From the NCBI GenBank assembly GCA_014332815.1, contig JACSZT010000003.1, positions 124,001 to 188,000 of the forward strand: 64,000 bases of DNA. Reading direction: 5' to 3'. Positions 46,666-57,846 of this stretch are shown here, in pieces. How positions within the stretch are numbered: the stretch's first letter is position 1; each line of letters opens with the position of its first letter. This DNA comes from Weissella confusa. Lineage in GTDB: Bacteria; Bacillota; Bacilli; Lactobacillales; Lactobacillaceae. Position numbers and translations under genes: made by a program. Under the pieces are notes generated by a model. The model searched no databases and was not told the origin of the DNA. It saw only the letters and a program-made list of their open reading frames with translations.

Positions 46666-46758
46666 GACATTCCCCTCCTGCTGATAAATATTTGCAACTC
46701 ACTATGTTCATTACATAACAAATTATATCTCTAACAAAAAATTTATCATTAATAATAG

Positions 46759-47352
46759 CAGCTAGTAACCATGAAACAACAACAGCTATTTGCACGTTTA
46801 TTCCAACGAATAAAAATAATGCGTACGAAACAACGTTGATAATTGTTGTTGTTACTCCAAAAATTCCGTATAAAATAAGTGCCTTATATTTTTCAAATCT
46901 GGCAAACATGCGTGGACGCTCCTTTGTAATAAATAAAATAGAGGACGAAATTTCTTCCACGATATTATCAATAATCTTCCAAACAATAGGATCCTGATTT
47001 AGGAGTTGAACCCCAAACCAAATTATCACCATCTCCACAACCAGCGTCGCTAATCTAGCAATCATAAAAGAAATGAACTCGCGCAATAATTCTACCTTGG
47101 TAACTGCTCCAGAATTGAATACCCAGACTCTATTAGTTAAGTAAGCAACAATTTAACAGTACCATCACCTTTTTGGGGACAATCAATTGACTAATGACCG
47201 CAATTATTCCGAACAAAATCCCTACAGAAAACAATCTCCATTTAGGTTTTGCATCATTTATCAGTACTTTATATGCTTTTAGCCTTACCACGCCTATATA
47301 TTCCTAATTTTAAAAACAATCAGTTTGCTGATTATATAATTCAAAATGATGG
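46759..47352 (-). CDS. GtrA-family membrane protein
   Basis: The start is ATG 46909 after AAAGGAG; the stop is TAG 47296-47294; 135 aa. Four transmembrane helices are visible, with [36 protein letters not shown] and [12 protein letters not shown] typical of GtrA/DPMS-type proteins that help move lipid-linked sugars across the membrane. AT-rich codon use differs from the flanking genes. The next gene (ABC exporter) starts 2 bp after the stop. Confidence 0.85.
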
Positions 47353-48936
47353 CCCGTTTTCCATGTTGAGTTAAACGCCATTGAATATTTTAAATAACGA
47401 TCCCACAAAGAAATTCGGAGTTTTTGAATAGCTAATTGTCCAAACTTTGCAAGTATGTACCCCGAAATCATCGCTGCTAATATTTCTACAAGAACCCAAA
47501 TAATCACGCTAATTAAATCATCTGATTTGATTCCTTTGGAAAAATTATCCATTGAAACCACAGGAACCACTAATAATAAAAACATGGGTAGCGAAGTAAG
47601 TAAAACTAATGAGAATTGCCAATTTAATGTGAATAAAATAATTACCGTCCCTAAAATCAAAATAATCGACTTTATTAACTCAGGAAGTGTGACAGATAAA
47701 AATACATTTACAGTCGTTATATCGCTAGTCAATCGAGATATTTTTTCTAGGGGCACAATAACGGATTCATACGCAGTACCTTTCAAGGCCGTACTATATA
47801 GCTGATTTATATTTTTCGTACCTTGGTTTACTTCGAAAACTTCCGTGCTGTTTATCTTTACTAGCTGGATATTGTCTAACACTTCAGTTGCATCACCAAT
47901 AAAAGTGGCCATATTCTTCTGATTTTTAACCGTTAGTTTTTCTAATTTGACTAATTCATTTGAGCTTCCCAGAGCTTTACTAGTTTCTCCAACCAGCTGG
48001 CCCATTTCCGCGATTGGCGCAACCAGCTGAATAATATACATTAGAGAACTAACAAGTATCCCCAATGTAATTTGCTTATTCGCTATCTGGTAAACTCCAA
48101 AAGATAGTATGCCAAAGATATCCAATATCACCAGCATAGTTACGGACAGTATAGTAGACTTACCACTACCAGAGGGGCCAACTATTGCCGTTACTTCTCC
48201 TCTTTTCGCCTCGAACGACACATCTTTTAAAACATTTTTTTCAGCGTCGTGATACGAAAAAGTGACATTCTTAAAATTTAAATTCCCAGATTTAATAACG
48301 GAAAATCCTGAAATCAAATCCTCAGTCTTATGATTAAATAAGGAAAGGGAAATATTTTTTTCATTAACGGGTTTTGATAGTCCGTAGATTAAATTATCAT
48401 TGACGGTCCCTGTGCGAAGAAAAGGCCGCTGTGTGACGTAACCTATATAGTTGCGCCAACTGCTTAATTGGTAGTCCTTTATATTCGTATCGCCGTATTC
48501 AATACTTCCGGAATCAATGTCATATAGCCGTTCAATAAGAATAATTTTCTCCGTTTTTGAATCTAATGCAGAAGTCGCTTCGTCATACAAAACAATATCT
48601 GCATTTTTTAACAAGATTCTTGCGATTGATAACCTTTGTTGCTGCCCGCCGGAGATATTAGCACCGCGGATACCTACACTTGCCTTTAAACCTAATGGCA
48701 TATTATTAACGTCACTCAAAAATCCAGCTTGCTCAATTCAACACAACTAAATAATCTGGTTCTCCACGTATTCTCGGTAAAGCGGATGTGTATTCATAAG
48801 TTCGTCGTGTATTCCAAATCCTGTAACTTGCCCGCTTTCTAAGAAAATTATTTTATGCGCATCAACAATTGTAGAGAGCCTATGAGCTACCACGATTGTG
48901 ACTTTATCAGGAGCTTGACTATACATAGTATTTTTG
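47155..48936 (-). CDS. ABC exporter, fused transmembrane and ATPase domains
   Basis: The start is GTG 47291 ([20 protein letters not shown]), 2 bp after the gtrA stop; the stop is TAG 48749-48747; 570 aa, the normal half-transporter length. Six helices are followed by the ATPase: Walker [11 protein letters not shown]-loop [11 protein letters not shown], signature [15 protein letters not shown], Walker [13 protein letters not shown] and H-loop AHRLSTI. It exports a peptide, lipid or drug. The low-GC operon with GtrA and a tiny peptide suggests an acquired module. Confidence 0.9.
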
Positions 48937-49530
48937 TCACGTGTTTACTGACGGTCCTATTCAAGAGGGCGGATTGCGTTACTGCATTAACTCAGCAGCG
49001 ATGCGATTTGTGCCGGTTGACGAACTAGATCAACAAGGTTACGGCGATTACAAATCATTATTCGAATAACGTAAAAAAGACGGCAATCATATGCCGTCTT
49101 TTTTATTCTAAATATTTGGTATAAAAACCATTGCATGGTTCGATGACGGCATCTATGTTGATGTTGTGAGTGGCGAACCTTTATTCAGCTCAACTGACAA
49201 ATATGACGCTGGCTGTGGCTGGCCATCATTCACTAAGCCAATTGAGAAAAAGGCCGTTAAGCGCCACCTTGATACCTCACACGGCATGTTCCGAACTGAG
49301 GTGACATCAACAGATGCTAACTCTCACTTAGGCTTATTTATTAATAATGATACCAGCGTTTGCGATGCAATGGTAATCATGAGACACTACTGGTAGATTC
49401 ATCAGAAAGAGGGGATATTATCGATGACAAAATATGATAAAGAAGCATTACGTCAACGGCTCACACCTGAGGAATACGCCGTCACACAAGAGGCTGCTAC
49501 CGAAGCACCATTCACTGGGAAGTATGACGA
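48937..49530 (+). CDS. msrB: Peptide-methionine (R)-S-oxide reductase MsrB
   Basis: The start is ATG 49424 ([20 protein letters not shown]) after AGAGGGG; the stop is TAA 49067-49069; 145 aa. It repairs methionine-R-sulfoxide and complements MsrA encoded 18 kb away. Motifs: GCGWPSF, HVFTDGP and the catalytic Cys in LRYCINS. Of the two zinc CxxC pairs common in the family, none is visible. Joins 49530/49135 and 49332/48937 are base-exact. Confidence 0.94.
49072..49106. terminator. Terminator after msrB
   Basis: AAAAAGACGGCA/TGCCGTCTTTTT hairpin two bases after the stop. Confidence 0.9.
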
Positions 49531-50520
49531 CACTGTGCGTGTTGAGAACATGTTCACCATGCGAATATCTGCTAGTATCGCAGTTGCGGCATCGGCATTC
49601 TTGTCTGTAATTAAATCGACCAACTCGTGGTACGTCTCAAGGCTCTCAAAATCAGTTGGCGTTAGGATTAGTTCGCCATAATCGTCAAACATTTCATTTA
49701 GTAACATGTAATACCATTCCAAACTCTGGCGATCAATCAAATCATCCAGCGTCACTTCAATGTGCACATCATCGTTCTCAATGCGCCAAGGCAATTCCTG
49801 TCCGTTCTTCAAATCGCGGTCTGAAACCAACGGCGCTACCATCGTCCCCAGCGTAATCATAATCAAGCCATCAACCTGGTTAATCGTCACATCAAATTGC
49901 TTGGTGGCATCTTCAAACAGCATCCATGGTTCAACCGGTTGCTCAGGCATACCTGCTGCCAATTGGGCAACCAACTCAAAACGTAGGTTCTTCATATCCA
50001 ACAATTGCGCTTGGAATGAAATTGGCGCTTCATCAACCACTGACCGCACAAACTTAGGCAACAAGCGCTTTGGGCGCGTAATTGGCGCCGATAATTCTGA
50101 GAAGAATGCGTAGATACTCATCTGCATCATCTTGCCACTATATTCTACTGCCAAAGCGCGCGCCGTTTCGTCTTGCGTTGGCACAACCGCCACAAAAGAG
50201 CCGTCATCCAAGCGATACATATCCACTAATTGCCCCGCATCATTCAACAAGAATGAAAAATCAATCAAATGGTTGTAGTCGTCAAACTTGAATGGACGCT
50301 CATCCACGCGTTCTTCGCGGACGTGTGTTCGAATAGACATACTTATCTGGATTACGTTTTAGCTTCAACGAATAGTTCAAAGCAAAAATAACCGCAAAAA
50401 TCGCGACCAATCCAACTATAATACTGACCCATCTTTTCATCGTGCATCCCCCTTTGCATTCCGAATGAGTGTTTAATTCATTTTTTGTCCGTGTTCAATG
50501 ACATAGGCTACTGAAACCGC
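49333..50520 (-). CDS. Acidic protein, possibly MecA-like adaptor
   Basis: The longest start in restored order is ATG 49380 ([20 protein letters not shown]); the stop is TAA 50475-50473; 295 aa. It is acidic, with no membrane segment. The C-terminal part ([47 protein letters not shown]) resembles the C-terminal domain of MecA, the ClpC adaptor, but the N-terminal half does not match well and the start is weakly supported. The family is a tentative call. Confidence 0.55.
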
Positions 50521-51312
50521 TATTACGATTATCTGAAAATACCACTTGCACCATTGGATTAAAACGGTTCTTATCCCAATGACCTGACAACTTCACGTGA
50601 CCATCATCAGTCACGCGCGCCGTCAGCATTTTCTTAGCCGCCCCAGACTTTTCAGCTGCCCGGACTAAATCCTTCGTTGAATTCAGCGTGCCACCATAAC
50701 CGTGAATGAACAAGGTTCTCCCATCGAAGTGACCTGCAATCGATACTTGCTTGCGTAACTTTGGCAATGACTTATCTTGACCGTATGTCATTTCATAAGT
50801 CATCAAGCCCAGGTTTCCCATCGAATGTGCGACGGCATTGAATGACTTAATGCCATACTTATGCTGCAATGCAACCACGACATTCTTTATCCACTTGGCA
50901 TCCGTTTGATAATCCTACTTGGCCGATGTCGTTGAAACGCGCCCGTCCGAGTGCGTGCCATCATCCAAATCACCGTAAATGTTCAACACATCAACTTGGT
51001 TCTTTGGATAATTATCTTGGCGGGCCAACAACCAATCATAGTACGACACCGTCTTTTCGGGCTTACCGAGACCATCCAAATGATTATCGGCAACTTGCTT
51101 ATCAATGCCAACACTATTTTCTCTCGTTTATCCTTTTTAGTCGCTTTCCATTATAACTGAACTGAATTACTTCGTGCGACCCCACAAGAAATCAATCATT
51201 GCATGGTTCACCTGCTGATTGTTTTCGTGCAGCTTACTATGTTGTGCTTCAGGACCACTAATCAAGCGCTCTTGATATGACTTTGGCCGGTCACCGAGCA
51301 AGTATTGCAGTT
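50323..51312 (-). CDS. DUF915-type alpha/beta hydrolase, membrane-anchored
   Basis: The start is ATG 50440 ([20 protein letters not shown]) after AAAGGGGG; the stop is TAA 51169-51167; 285 aa. An N-terminal anchor helix is followed by an alpha/beta-hydrolase domain: oxyanion region LFIHGYGGTLNS, nucleophile elbow AHSMGN with the catalytic Ser, and NIYGDLDDGTHSDG late in the fold. The substrate is unknown; the family is common in lactobacilli. Confidence 0.88.
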
Positions 51313-52698
51313 GAATTTCTACAACCTTGGCACGACCGAACTTACGGTTGACCTGCGTCACCTCAAATAAAATTTTCTCGCCTTCGAAGGCATTTTCCAA
51401 ATGAATTGGATAATCATCAACCATGATGACTCCCAATCCAGTGTAAAGCACGTCGATAACAACACCTTCGCGTTGCTCACCCAGCTTTACCGGAATAATT
51501 GTATTACTCTTATTGCGATAGTGGGTTGGATTATCCATCCCGATGGTTGGCGCAACATCGACATCAATACCGTATTCCTTGTACAACTTTTGCACTTGTT
51601 GTTGCTTCAAACGCAATTGCGCATCGTAGGCCAAGTTGACATACGGTGCGATACCAGCCTCAAGCAAATAGTCCTTACCAGACGCCACGCGGTCTGGTGA
51701 CGCTTCAATTTCACCTTCTTGGGTATCGTCATCAAAAACCGATACCTTGTGGGCGTCCAAAATATCACGCACAATCCCGATGATTTGGTCGATCTTCTCG
51801 TCGTTAACGAAGTAATCGTCCAATGGCACAATGTCACCTGGCGTACGCTTCTTAATGAAGCCAGTCGTCAACTTGCCATCAACATACTTCACTGGCACAA
51901 CTGTCTACAACGTGCGATTATCGCCTGACGTCAAAACATGCAAGCTACGTGGATTGTGGTTCAAGATGATACTCTTGATGCCGTCAACCGCCTCAGCAAT
52001 GTCCGCAGCAATCGCATCTTCATCCGTCAACGTTGGCGTTTGCGTTACTAATACCACCATGACTTCGTGACTGTAATAACCGCGACGTACCATGATGTAG
52101 CGCGCACGGTCAGCGACCGTCAAACCAATTGTTCCAATACCTGAATAAGCATCGATAACCGTGTCAGATTCCTTCAACTCACCCTTTGTTGCGGCCATGT
52201 CATACAACACTTCCGTCGTTTGTGGGTTAACTTGGTAGAACGAATTTGGGCCGATTTCAAAATCGATATCCAACAACTTGTCGTGGATAGCGTCGGCGCC
52301 CTACAAATCTTCCGTCAAACCACGACGAGGCGGATCAACAAAGATAACGTCTGGCTTCAAGCCACCGTCTTTCCACTTTTGCATTTGTTCCGGTGCGTCA
52401 GCCGTGACGAATTCAGCGTTCTTCACGTTGTTGTTGGCGACGTTCTTTTGCGCGTCAATCACGGCACGCTCAATCACTTCAACACCCAACACCTTGTCGT
52501 TTTTATTTTACTTATTAATTGGCTCAAACACCGCCACTGCCTCAACGTGAGCAGTTTGTGGAAATTGATCCAACGGTTGAATGTCACCCTTGATGCGGAA
52601 ACCCTTATCAATCAAGTACTTAGCATCGCGTGCCATTGTCTCTGGGTTGCATGACACATAAACAAAGCGGTCAGGATTCATGTCCGCAACGGCATCCC
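51313..52698 (-). CDS. 23S rRNA (uracil-5-)-methyltransferase, RlmD/TrmA family
   Basis: The stop is TAA 52510-52508; about 460 aa. It has a TRAM-like N-terminal domain ([20 protein letters not shown]), SAM site [27 protein letters not shown] and the catalytic Cys in [12 protein letters not shown]. No ordinary start codon is in frame at the N-terminus: around the join 51115/51510 the sequence reads AAAATAAGAGTAAT, and one additional G would give ATGAAGAGTAAT at a good distance from AAAAAGG. Either an indel or an unusual start is present. Confidence 0.88.
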
Positions 52699-53292
52699 TG
52701 GTCTTGAAGACAAATGGTTTGGTGTTGTTGCTGAGTGACAACCCAGCCAACCTAGCTGACGCCCAAGATTACGTGGCACAATTGCCAACGGATTCTTATG
52801 GCGTCCAAAAATACGAAGACGTCCTAACCGGCGAAACCGCCTTGTTAATCCAACGTCGTTAATCAAAAAACTCCCTGAGCCCGCAAGCTCAGGGATATGT
52901 TAAGGCTGAAATCGACGACGTTGCCACATCACTTTTCTTGAGTGGTTTGCACAACCGCGTCGACCTAATCAGCAAGGACTTCTCAGCCGTTACCAACTAT
53001 TTGGACCCAACAAAGCCAATCGCCGCTGCCTTGTTCCAAGTTGACGAAAACATGGATACAGAGACATTGACGGCGACCGTTAAGACATTGTTGCGTCGAA
53101 GGAACTTATTTTCAAATATCAAACACGAGAGGTTTTCGAACATGCGATCAACTCAGAATCTAGCGCAAATCACGCTGAATGAATATTTAGTACCAGGCGA
53201 CTTGGCCATTGATGCCACAATTCGTCGTGGCGACATCACGCGCTTCCTCGCTAGCCGTGTGGGTGACACTGGTAAGGTCTTGGCCTTTTCAA
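52699..53292 (+). CDS. YtqB/MnmM-like class I SAM methyltransferase
   Basis: The start is ATG 53142 ([20 protein letters not shown]); the stop is TAA 52860-52862; 170 aa. The Rossmann start [20 protein letters not shown] stands where the family has DATxGNGxDTxFLA, so the glycine motif is altered. [20 protein letters not shown] and the C-terminal strand ETALLIQRR fit the rest. The family methylates the wobble nucleoside of certain tRNAs. Its start overlaps the PAP2 3' end by about 40 bp. Confidence 0.75.
52871..52896 (+). terminator. Terminator after the YtqB-like gene
   Basis: CTCCCTGAGC/GCTCAGGGA hairpin; its T run (TTTTATTTTA) is supplied across the join 52896/52501, another exact match to the block rule. 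Confidence 0.82.
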
Positions 53293-54084
53293 CAATGCCG
53301 TGCTATTATATGGTTCATTGATTGTTCTCGTACATTATTACTTGAAACAACACGACCAGGTGCGCTATGCCATCATGACATTATTCGCCGCGCTGGTCGT
53401 CGCCATCCCCCTCAGCCGTGTCTATCTTGGTGTCCACTACTTATCGGATATCCTGGCCGGGTTCGGACTTGGTACCTTTTTCCTAATTAAGTTAATTGTG
53501 ATGACGGCGACCGCCATTGTGGCATTGCTAGTTCGCAAAATCGACGTAGCCGTGTTTATCGTTTTGAACGTCGGCGTCTTCGGACTTGGTGTCATGGCAC
53601 TACTTAAGCACGTTTTCCACCGCCCACGACCTGACATTTATCACGTCATCAGCCAAGGTGGTTTTTCCTTCCCATCGGGTCACGCACGTAAGTTTGATTA
53701 TTTTCAGCTTGCGGTTGCCTTTGCGGGGTTAATCCTATTTATTTTATTAGCAATTGGCTATACCCACCATTTGGGTTATATCGATTGGATTGACCAGTTT
53801 GGCTTCAAACATATCCGGCAACCAGTCACGCCAGAGCGATCTTGGTTCTTCCGTAACATCACGCGTGCCGGTAACCCAAAGTGGACCTTTTCTACTTCTT
53901 TGTGTTGATATGCCATGATTGATAACCTCACTTTAATGTTCTAACTTTAACAAAAAAATGCCGTTCTTTCAATAAATGAGCGGGTTTATACCGGTGTTTC
54001 ACACGACTAATAATTAATCCAAATTGTGATACACTTAGTTAATGAAAAAGTAGTGAAAGCGGGTGTCCATATGTTTCAAATGCA
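53095..54084 (+). CDS. PAP2-family phosphatase
   Basis: The start is ATG 54071; the stop is TGA 53180-53182; 231 aa. Six hydrophobic helices carry the three PAP2 motifs: [16 protein letters not shown] (formed across the join 53688/53293) and [12 protein letters not shown]. It dephosphorylates lipid phosphates such as undecaprenyl-pyrophosphate or phosphatidate. It is divergent from leuS, and the ytqB-like gene overlaps its end. Confidence 0.9.
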
Positions 54085-56658
54085 CATTGGGTGCAAAACA
54101 TTGAACCCTTGCATACGCTTCATACGTGAAACGATATCAGTTGCCGTGTAACCTTCTGGGTGTCCAACGTGTAGCCCTTGCCCTGATGGGAATGGGAACA
54201 TGTCCATTGCGAAGAACTTTTCCTTTGAGTGGTCTGATGACGTCTTAAAGGTTTGATTCTCTTCCCAGAAGCGTTGCCACTGCAATTGTTCGAAGATCCA
54301 TTGCGTCCACTTGTAGTACTTAGGGTCAGTCGTGTTAACCTCACGTGACCAGTCATATGACAAACCAAGTGTCTTCATTTGGCGGCGGAAGTTCTTAACG
54401 TTCTTCGCCGTCACGACACGTGGATCCTCACCCGTCTTGATTGCGTACTCTTCAGTAGGCAAACCGAACGCGTCGAATCTGTCTAAATCTTCCAACAAGC
54501 GATCAGCGTAAGCCGTGATCTTCAATGCCCATTGACGCATTGGGACACGGTAAACTGGGAAGCCACCACGCTCCGTCTTACCGTCGATGATTTCTTCGTT
54601 GGCAACAACCGTTCCACCATTGTAATCAGGGGCCCAGTTAACCATGATTTCATCTTCGTATGCCAAGCCCTTCTTGTGATCAGAAACAATTTCTGATACC
54701 AAAGCGTGTTCTGGTGACAAAACCAAGTACGTCACACCGTACAACGTATCAGCACGCGTCGTGAAGACTTCAACTTCAGCGTCTGAATCCTTCACCTTGA
54801 AGTTTACAGAAGCACCGATTGAGCGACCAATCCAGTTACGTTGTTGTTCCTTAATGGCGTCTGGCCAATCAACATGAACGGCCATCACGGCACCCGTTCC
54901 GTATGATGAAAGGACATAATCACCGACCCAAATTGGCAACTCTTCACCATTAATTGGGTTAATTGCAACGGCACCTGTGAACACACCTGACTTATCCTTA
55001 TTCAAGTCCGTACGCTCCAAATCTGACTTTGAAGCGATTGACTTCTTAAAGGCTTCGATAGCATCCTTTTGATCACCAACACCTTGCTCTTCCAACCAAG
55101 CGATTGCCTTTTCGATAGCTTCTTGCTTACCCATGCCATCCAAGAAGCCTGAGTTGATGTGCTCACCATCGCCAGTATAAGCTCCTTCAGCGATGTCACC
55201 GCCGGCCAAAACTTGGCGCATTGGCAAATCGTACTTCTTAGCAAATTCGTAATCACGCGTATCGTGAGCAGCGTCGTCAACGTTAACCAATGGTGACTCA
55301 CCAGTACCTGAAGGCATGATGTTATCAACTTCTGGCAAACGCAATGGCAATTGGTCTTCTGGTACAAGCGTCTTTTCACCATCTTCCCAGTGGATGACAG
55401 GAATTGGCTCACCCCAGTAACGTTGACGTGAGAAGATCCAGTCACGCAAGCGGTAGTTAACTTGCTTGTTGTGCAACACAGCGTGCTCAGCACCACCGAT
55501 GTACAAGTCAACGTTCTTCCAGTATGCCTCAGCCTCTGGTGAAACAATTTCCTTGTCGTTGTGTGGATCCATGTAGCGCAAGTAGTACCATGATGAACCA
55601 GCCCATTGTGGCATCGTGTTCGTCTCGCGCTTACCCTTGCGGCCGTTTTCGTCAACCACGTTTACCCTTTCGTACAAACGCAATGTGTCGGCACCATATT
55701 CTTCAACCACGTCATCAGGGTTAACAACGTTACCCTTAGACTTAGACATCTTCTCGTGGTTTTCACCCAAGATCATACCTTGGTTAGCCAACTTTTGGAA
55801 TGGCTCCTTGGTGTGGACAACACCCAAGTCGTACAAAACCTTGTGCCAGAAACGTGCGTACAACAATTCGTAGTCTTCCGTAACCTTCTTAACCGTCTCG
55901 TTGTAGATCTTGTCCAACTTGTGGTCGTTAACCGTCGTGATGTGGTCGCGTAGCTTGTCTTCATCATCGATGAACAAACGCCATACACGATCCAACCAAC
56001 GACGTGAACCAGCCAAACCATCTTCTGACCAAGCGATTGATTGTTCCAAAGGTCCCATGAACAGGTCAAACGTTGGCCATGGTTGGTACGTCACTGATTC
56101 GTCCTTGTGCAAGAAGCTCCACAATTCTTCCGTCATGTGAGGGGCAATTGGGTTCAACAACTTGATGAATCCTTCAACGTATTCAACAGGCAAGTTTTCT
56201 GCCTTGTATGCTTCGTTGATGAAAATCATCATTTGTGAGATGGCCGTGTTGAAACGTAGACGAACGTTCACCAACTTACCTGGCACAGCGATAACCTTCT
56301 TTGGTTGTCCGCCATCCAGTTGCTTTTGAACGGCTTCGTCAGCGATTGCCAACTCAGTCATCTTCTCACGGTCAGCGTCCGCAGGAATCGTCAAACGACC
56401 GCGAACCTTACCGTTAACTTGCAAAACGATTTCAATTTCATCTTCAACCAAAGCAGCCTGCAGTTGCTGCTCGCTTCATGCCACCCATTCCCAGGTTCTC
56501 AACAACCATCAAAATTCTCTTTGCCATGCCCTGCACCCCCTTGCTTTGCATACTAAAAGAGGAACCCCCACAAATGCGAGAGTTCCTCTTCAGTATAGTC
56601 ACTATTGTTTAAAAAGTGGCGCTAGATGTCTTAAAACCTGACATGCAGATTACAAAAT
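53887..56658 (-). CDS. leuS: Leucyl-tRNA synthetase
   Basis: The start is ATG 53916 ([20 protein letters not shown]) after GTGAGG; the stop is TAA 56652-56650; 804 aa, the normal length. The HIGH-type motif is in [12 protein letters not shown], the KMSKS loop is EKMSKSKG, and the editing (CP1) domain contains [14 protein letters not shown] and [10 protein letters not shown]. In the given order the C-terminal domain comes first and the HIGH motif last. Thirteen consecutive blocks rejoin without a base lost, ending [10 protein letters not shown]. Confidence 0.97.
53944..53972 (-). promoter_or_regulatory. Promoter of leuS
   Basis: -35 TTGAAA (53972-53967) and -10 TAAAGT (53949-53944) with 17-bp spacing, about 27 bp before the leuS ATG. 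I see no T-box leader. Confidence 0.65.
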
Positions 56659-57846
56659 CATCAATTTTCTCTTCAATCAAAATATCAGCCAAATCGGTCA
56701 TTTGTTGCTGATAGGTGTGCAATGGATCAGGGCCATTTGCTGGCATGACCGGATGAGGCGCCGGAATTAAACGCCCCTTCAACTCGTAGTACGATAGCAC
56801 ATCAGCCATCTGGTAAAAAGCAACCGTGGCGAATTCAGTCATGGCATTGCCAACATCTAAATCAGTTTCCGTCAATGCCACCACTGTATCGGCCGCTTTG
56901 ACACCCGCCACAAATTCAGCTCGCATGTCACGGTAATACTGATTAAAGTAGGTATCGATATTGTTATGCATCCAGGCAATCGTTTTTAGTTCAGGGAGTC
57001 GTGACTTCAGGTATGGAATAAAGCTCGTTAAGATACCGGCATTTAAAATCACAACTTCACCAGCAATCGCAATCTGCCAATCATCCGGTAGCTTCTTAGC
57101 CAAATTCAACATAATATCAATGCCCTTATGCTGAATGGCAATGCGACCCGTGAACGCAATCGTATGCTTAGTTAAATCAGCCCGACCACTCACTGGCATC
57201 GTCAACGGATTCCAAATTTTAATAGCCCGGTCAGTCACTGTTTGGAAGCCTGGAATCGGCAAGCCAAAGCTCATCGCCTCGACCAGTACCAAGGGCAAGC
57301 CTTCCCAACGCGATGTGGCGAGGAAAATAGATGCCTGACGATAATGCGCCGCCAATTCCTCATCATGTAAGCCACCACGATAAATAATTTTATCCGCGAC
57401 TTCATTGGCTTTAATTAAACGCTCAAATGACGCCATGTCATCTGGTAGCTCTTGCCACTTTGCCAGAATTGCCGACAATTCAAAATCTTTGGCACGTTCC
57501 AATGACTTCGTAGCCAATAAGCAACGCATTTCATAGCTTTGCAACATCGGTTCTAAACGATACCACAATGCGTCAGCGTTTTTAGCTGCCAACTCACCAT
57601 ATATACCACCGTCCAAAATTTCGACCGCTCCAGTATTGTCCGTCGATACGTTCCCCTTTCTTTCATAAAAAAATGACGCTACACAGACTCGAACTGTGAT
57701 CTAAGACTTAGGAGGTCCTTGTTCTATCCTGTTGAACTATAGCGCCAAAGTATTCCAAGTAACTATTATACACAAGAAAACCCGTTGTTTGTAGTTGATA
57801 TGTAATATCAACCCATCCAACGGGTATTTCATTTAGGCGACAATGG
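56461..57846 (-). CDS. Glycosyltransferase family 4
   Basis: The start is ATG 56527 ([20 protein letters not shown]) after AAGGGGG; the stop is TAA 57835-57833; 356 aa. It has a GT-B fold: an N-terminal acceptor domain, then the donor domain with [20 protein letters not shown] and the EX7E segment [20 protein letters not shown]. It probably adds a hexose to a cell-envelope polymer or lipid. Confidence 0.9.
56553..56588 (-). terminator. Terminator after leuS
   Basis: AGAGGAACTCTC/GGGGGTTCCTCT hairpin followed by TTTTAG on the minus strand. Confidence 0.8.
57674..57746 (-). tRNA. tRNA-Arg (CCT)
   Basis: A complete 73-nt cloverleaf lies inside one block: acceptor GGCGCTA/TAGCGTC, anticodon loop CTCCTAA, T loop TTCGAGT. 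A -10 TATAAT lies about 20 bp upstream. Confidence 0.93.

Noticed and set aside
49453-50340. Given-order ORF starting [19 protein letters not shown] taken as the protein N-terminus
   Set aside because: That ATG lies only 18 bases before a block edge, and the restored sequence places this segment near the C-terminus.
53887-54084. T-box leader for leuS
   Set aside because: The restored leader is about 27 bp from the -10 box to the ATG, too short for a T-box, and shows no specifier hairpin.
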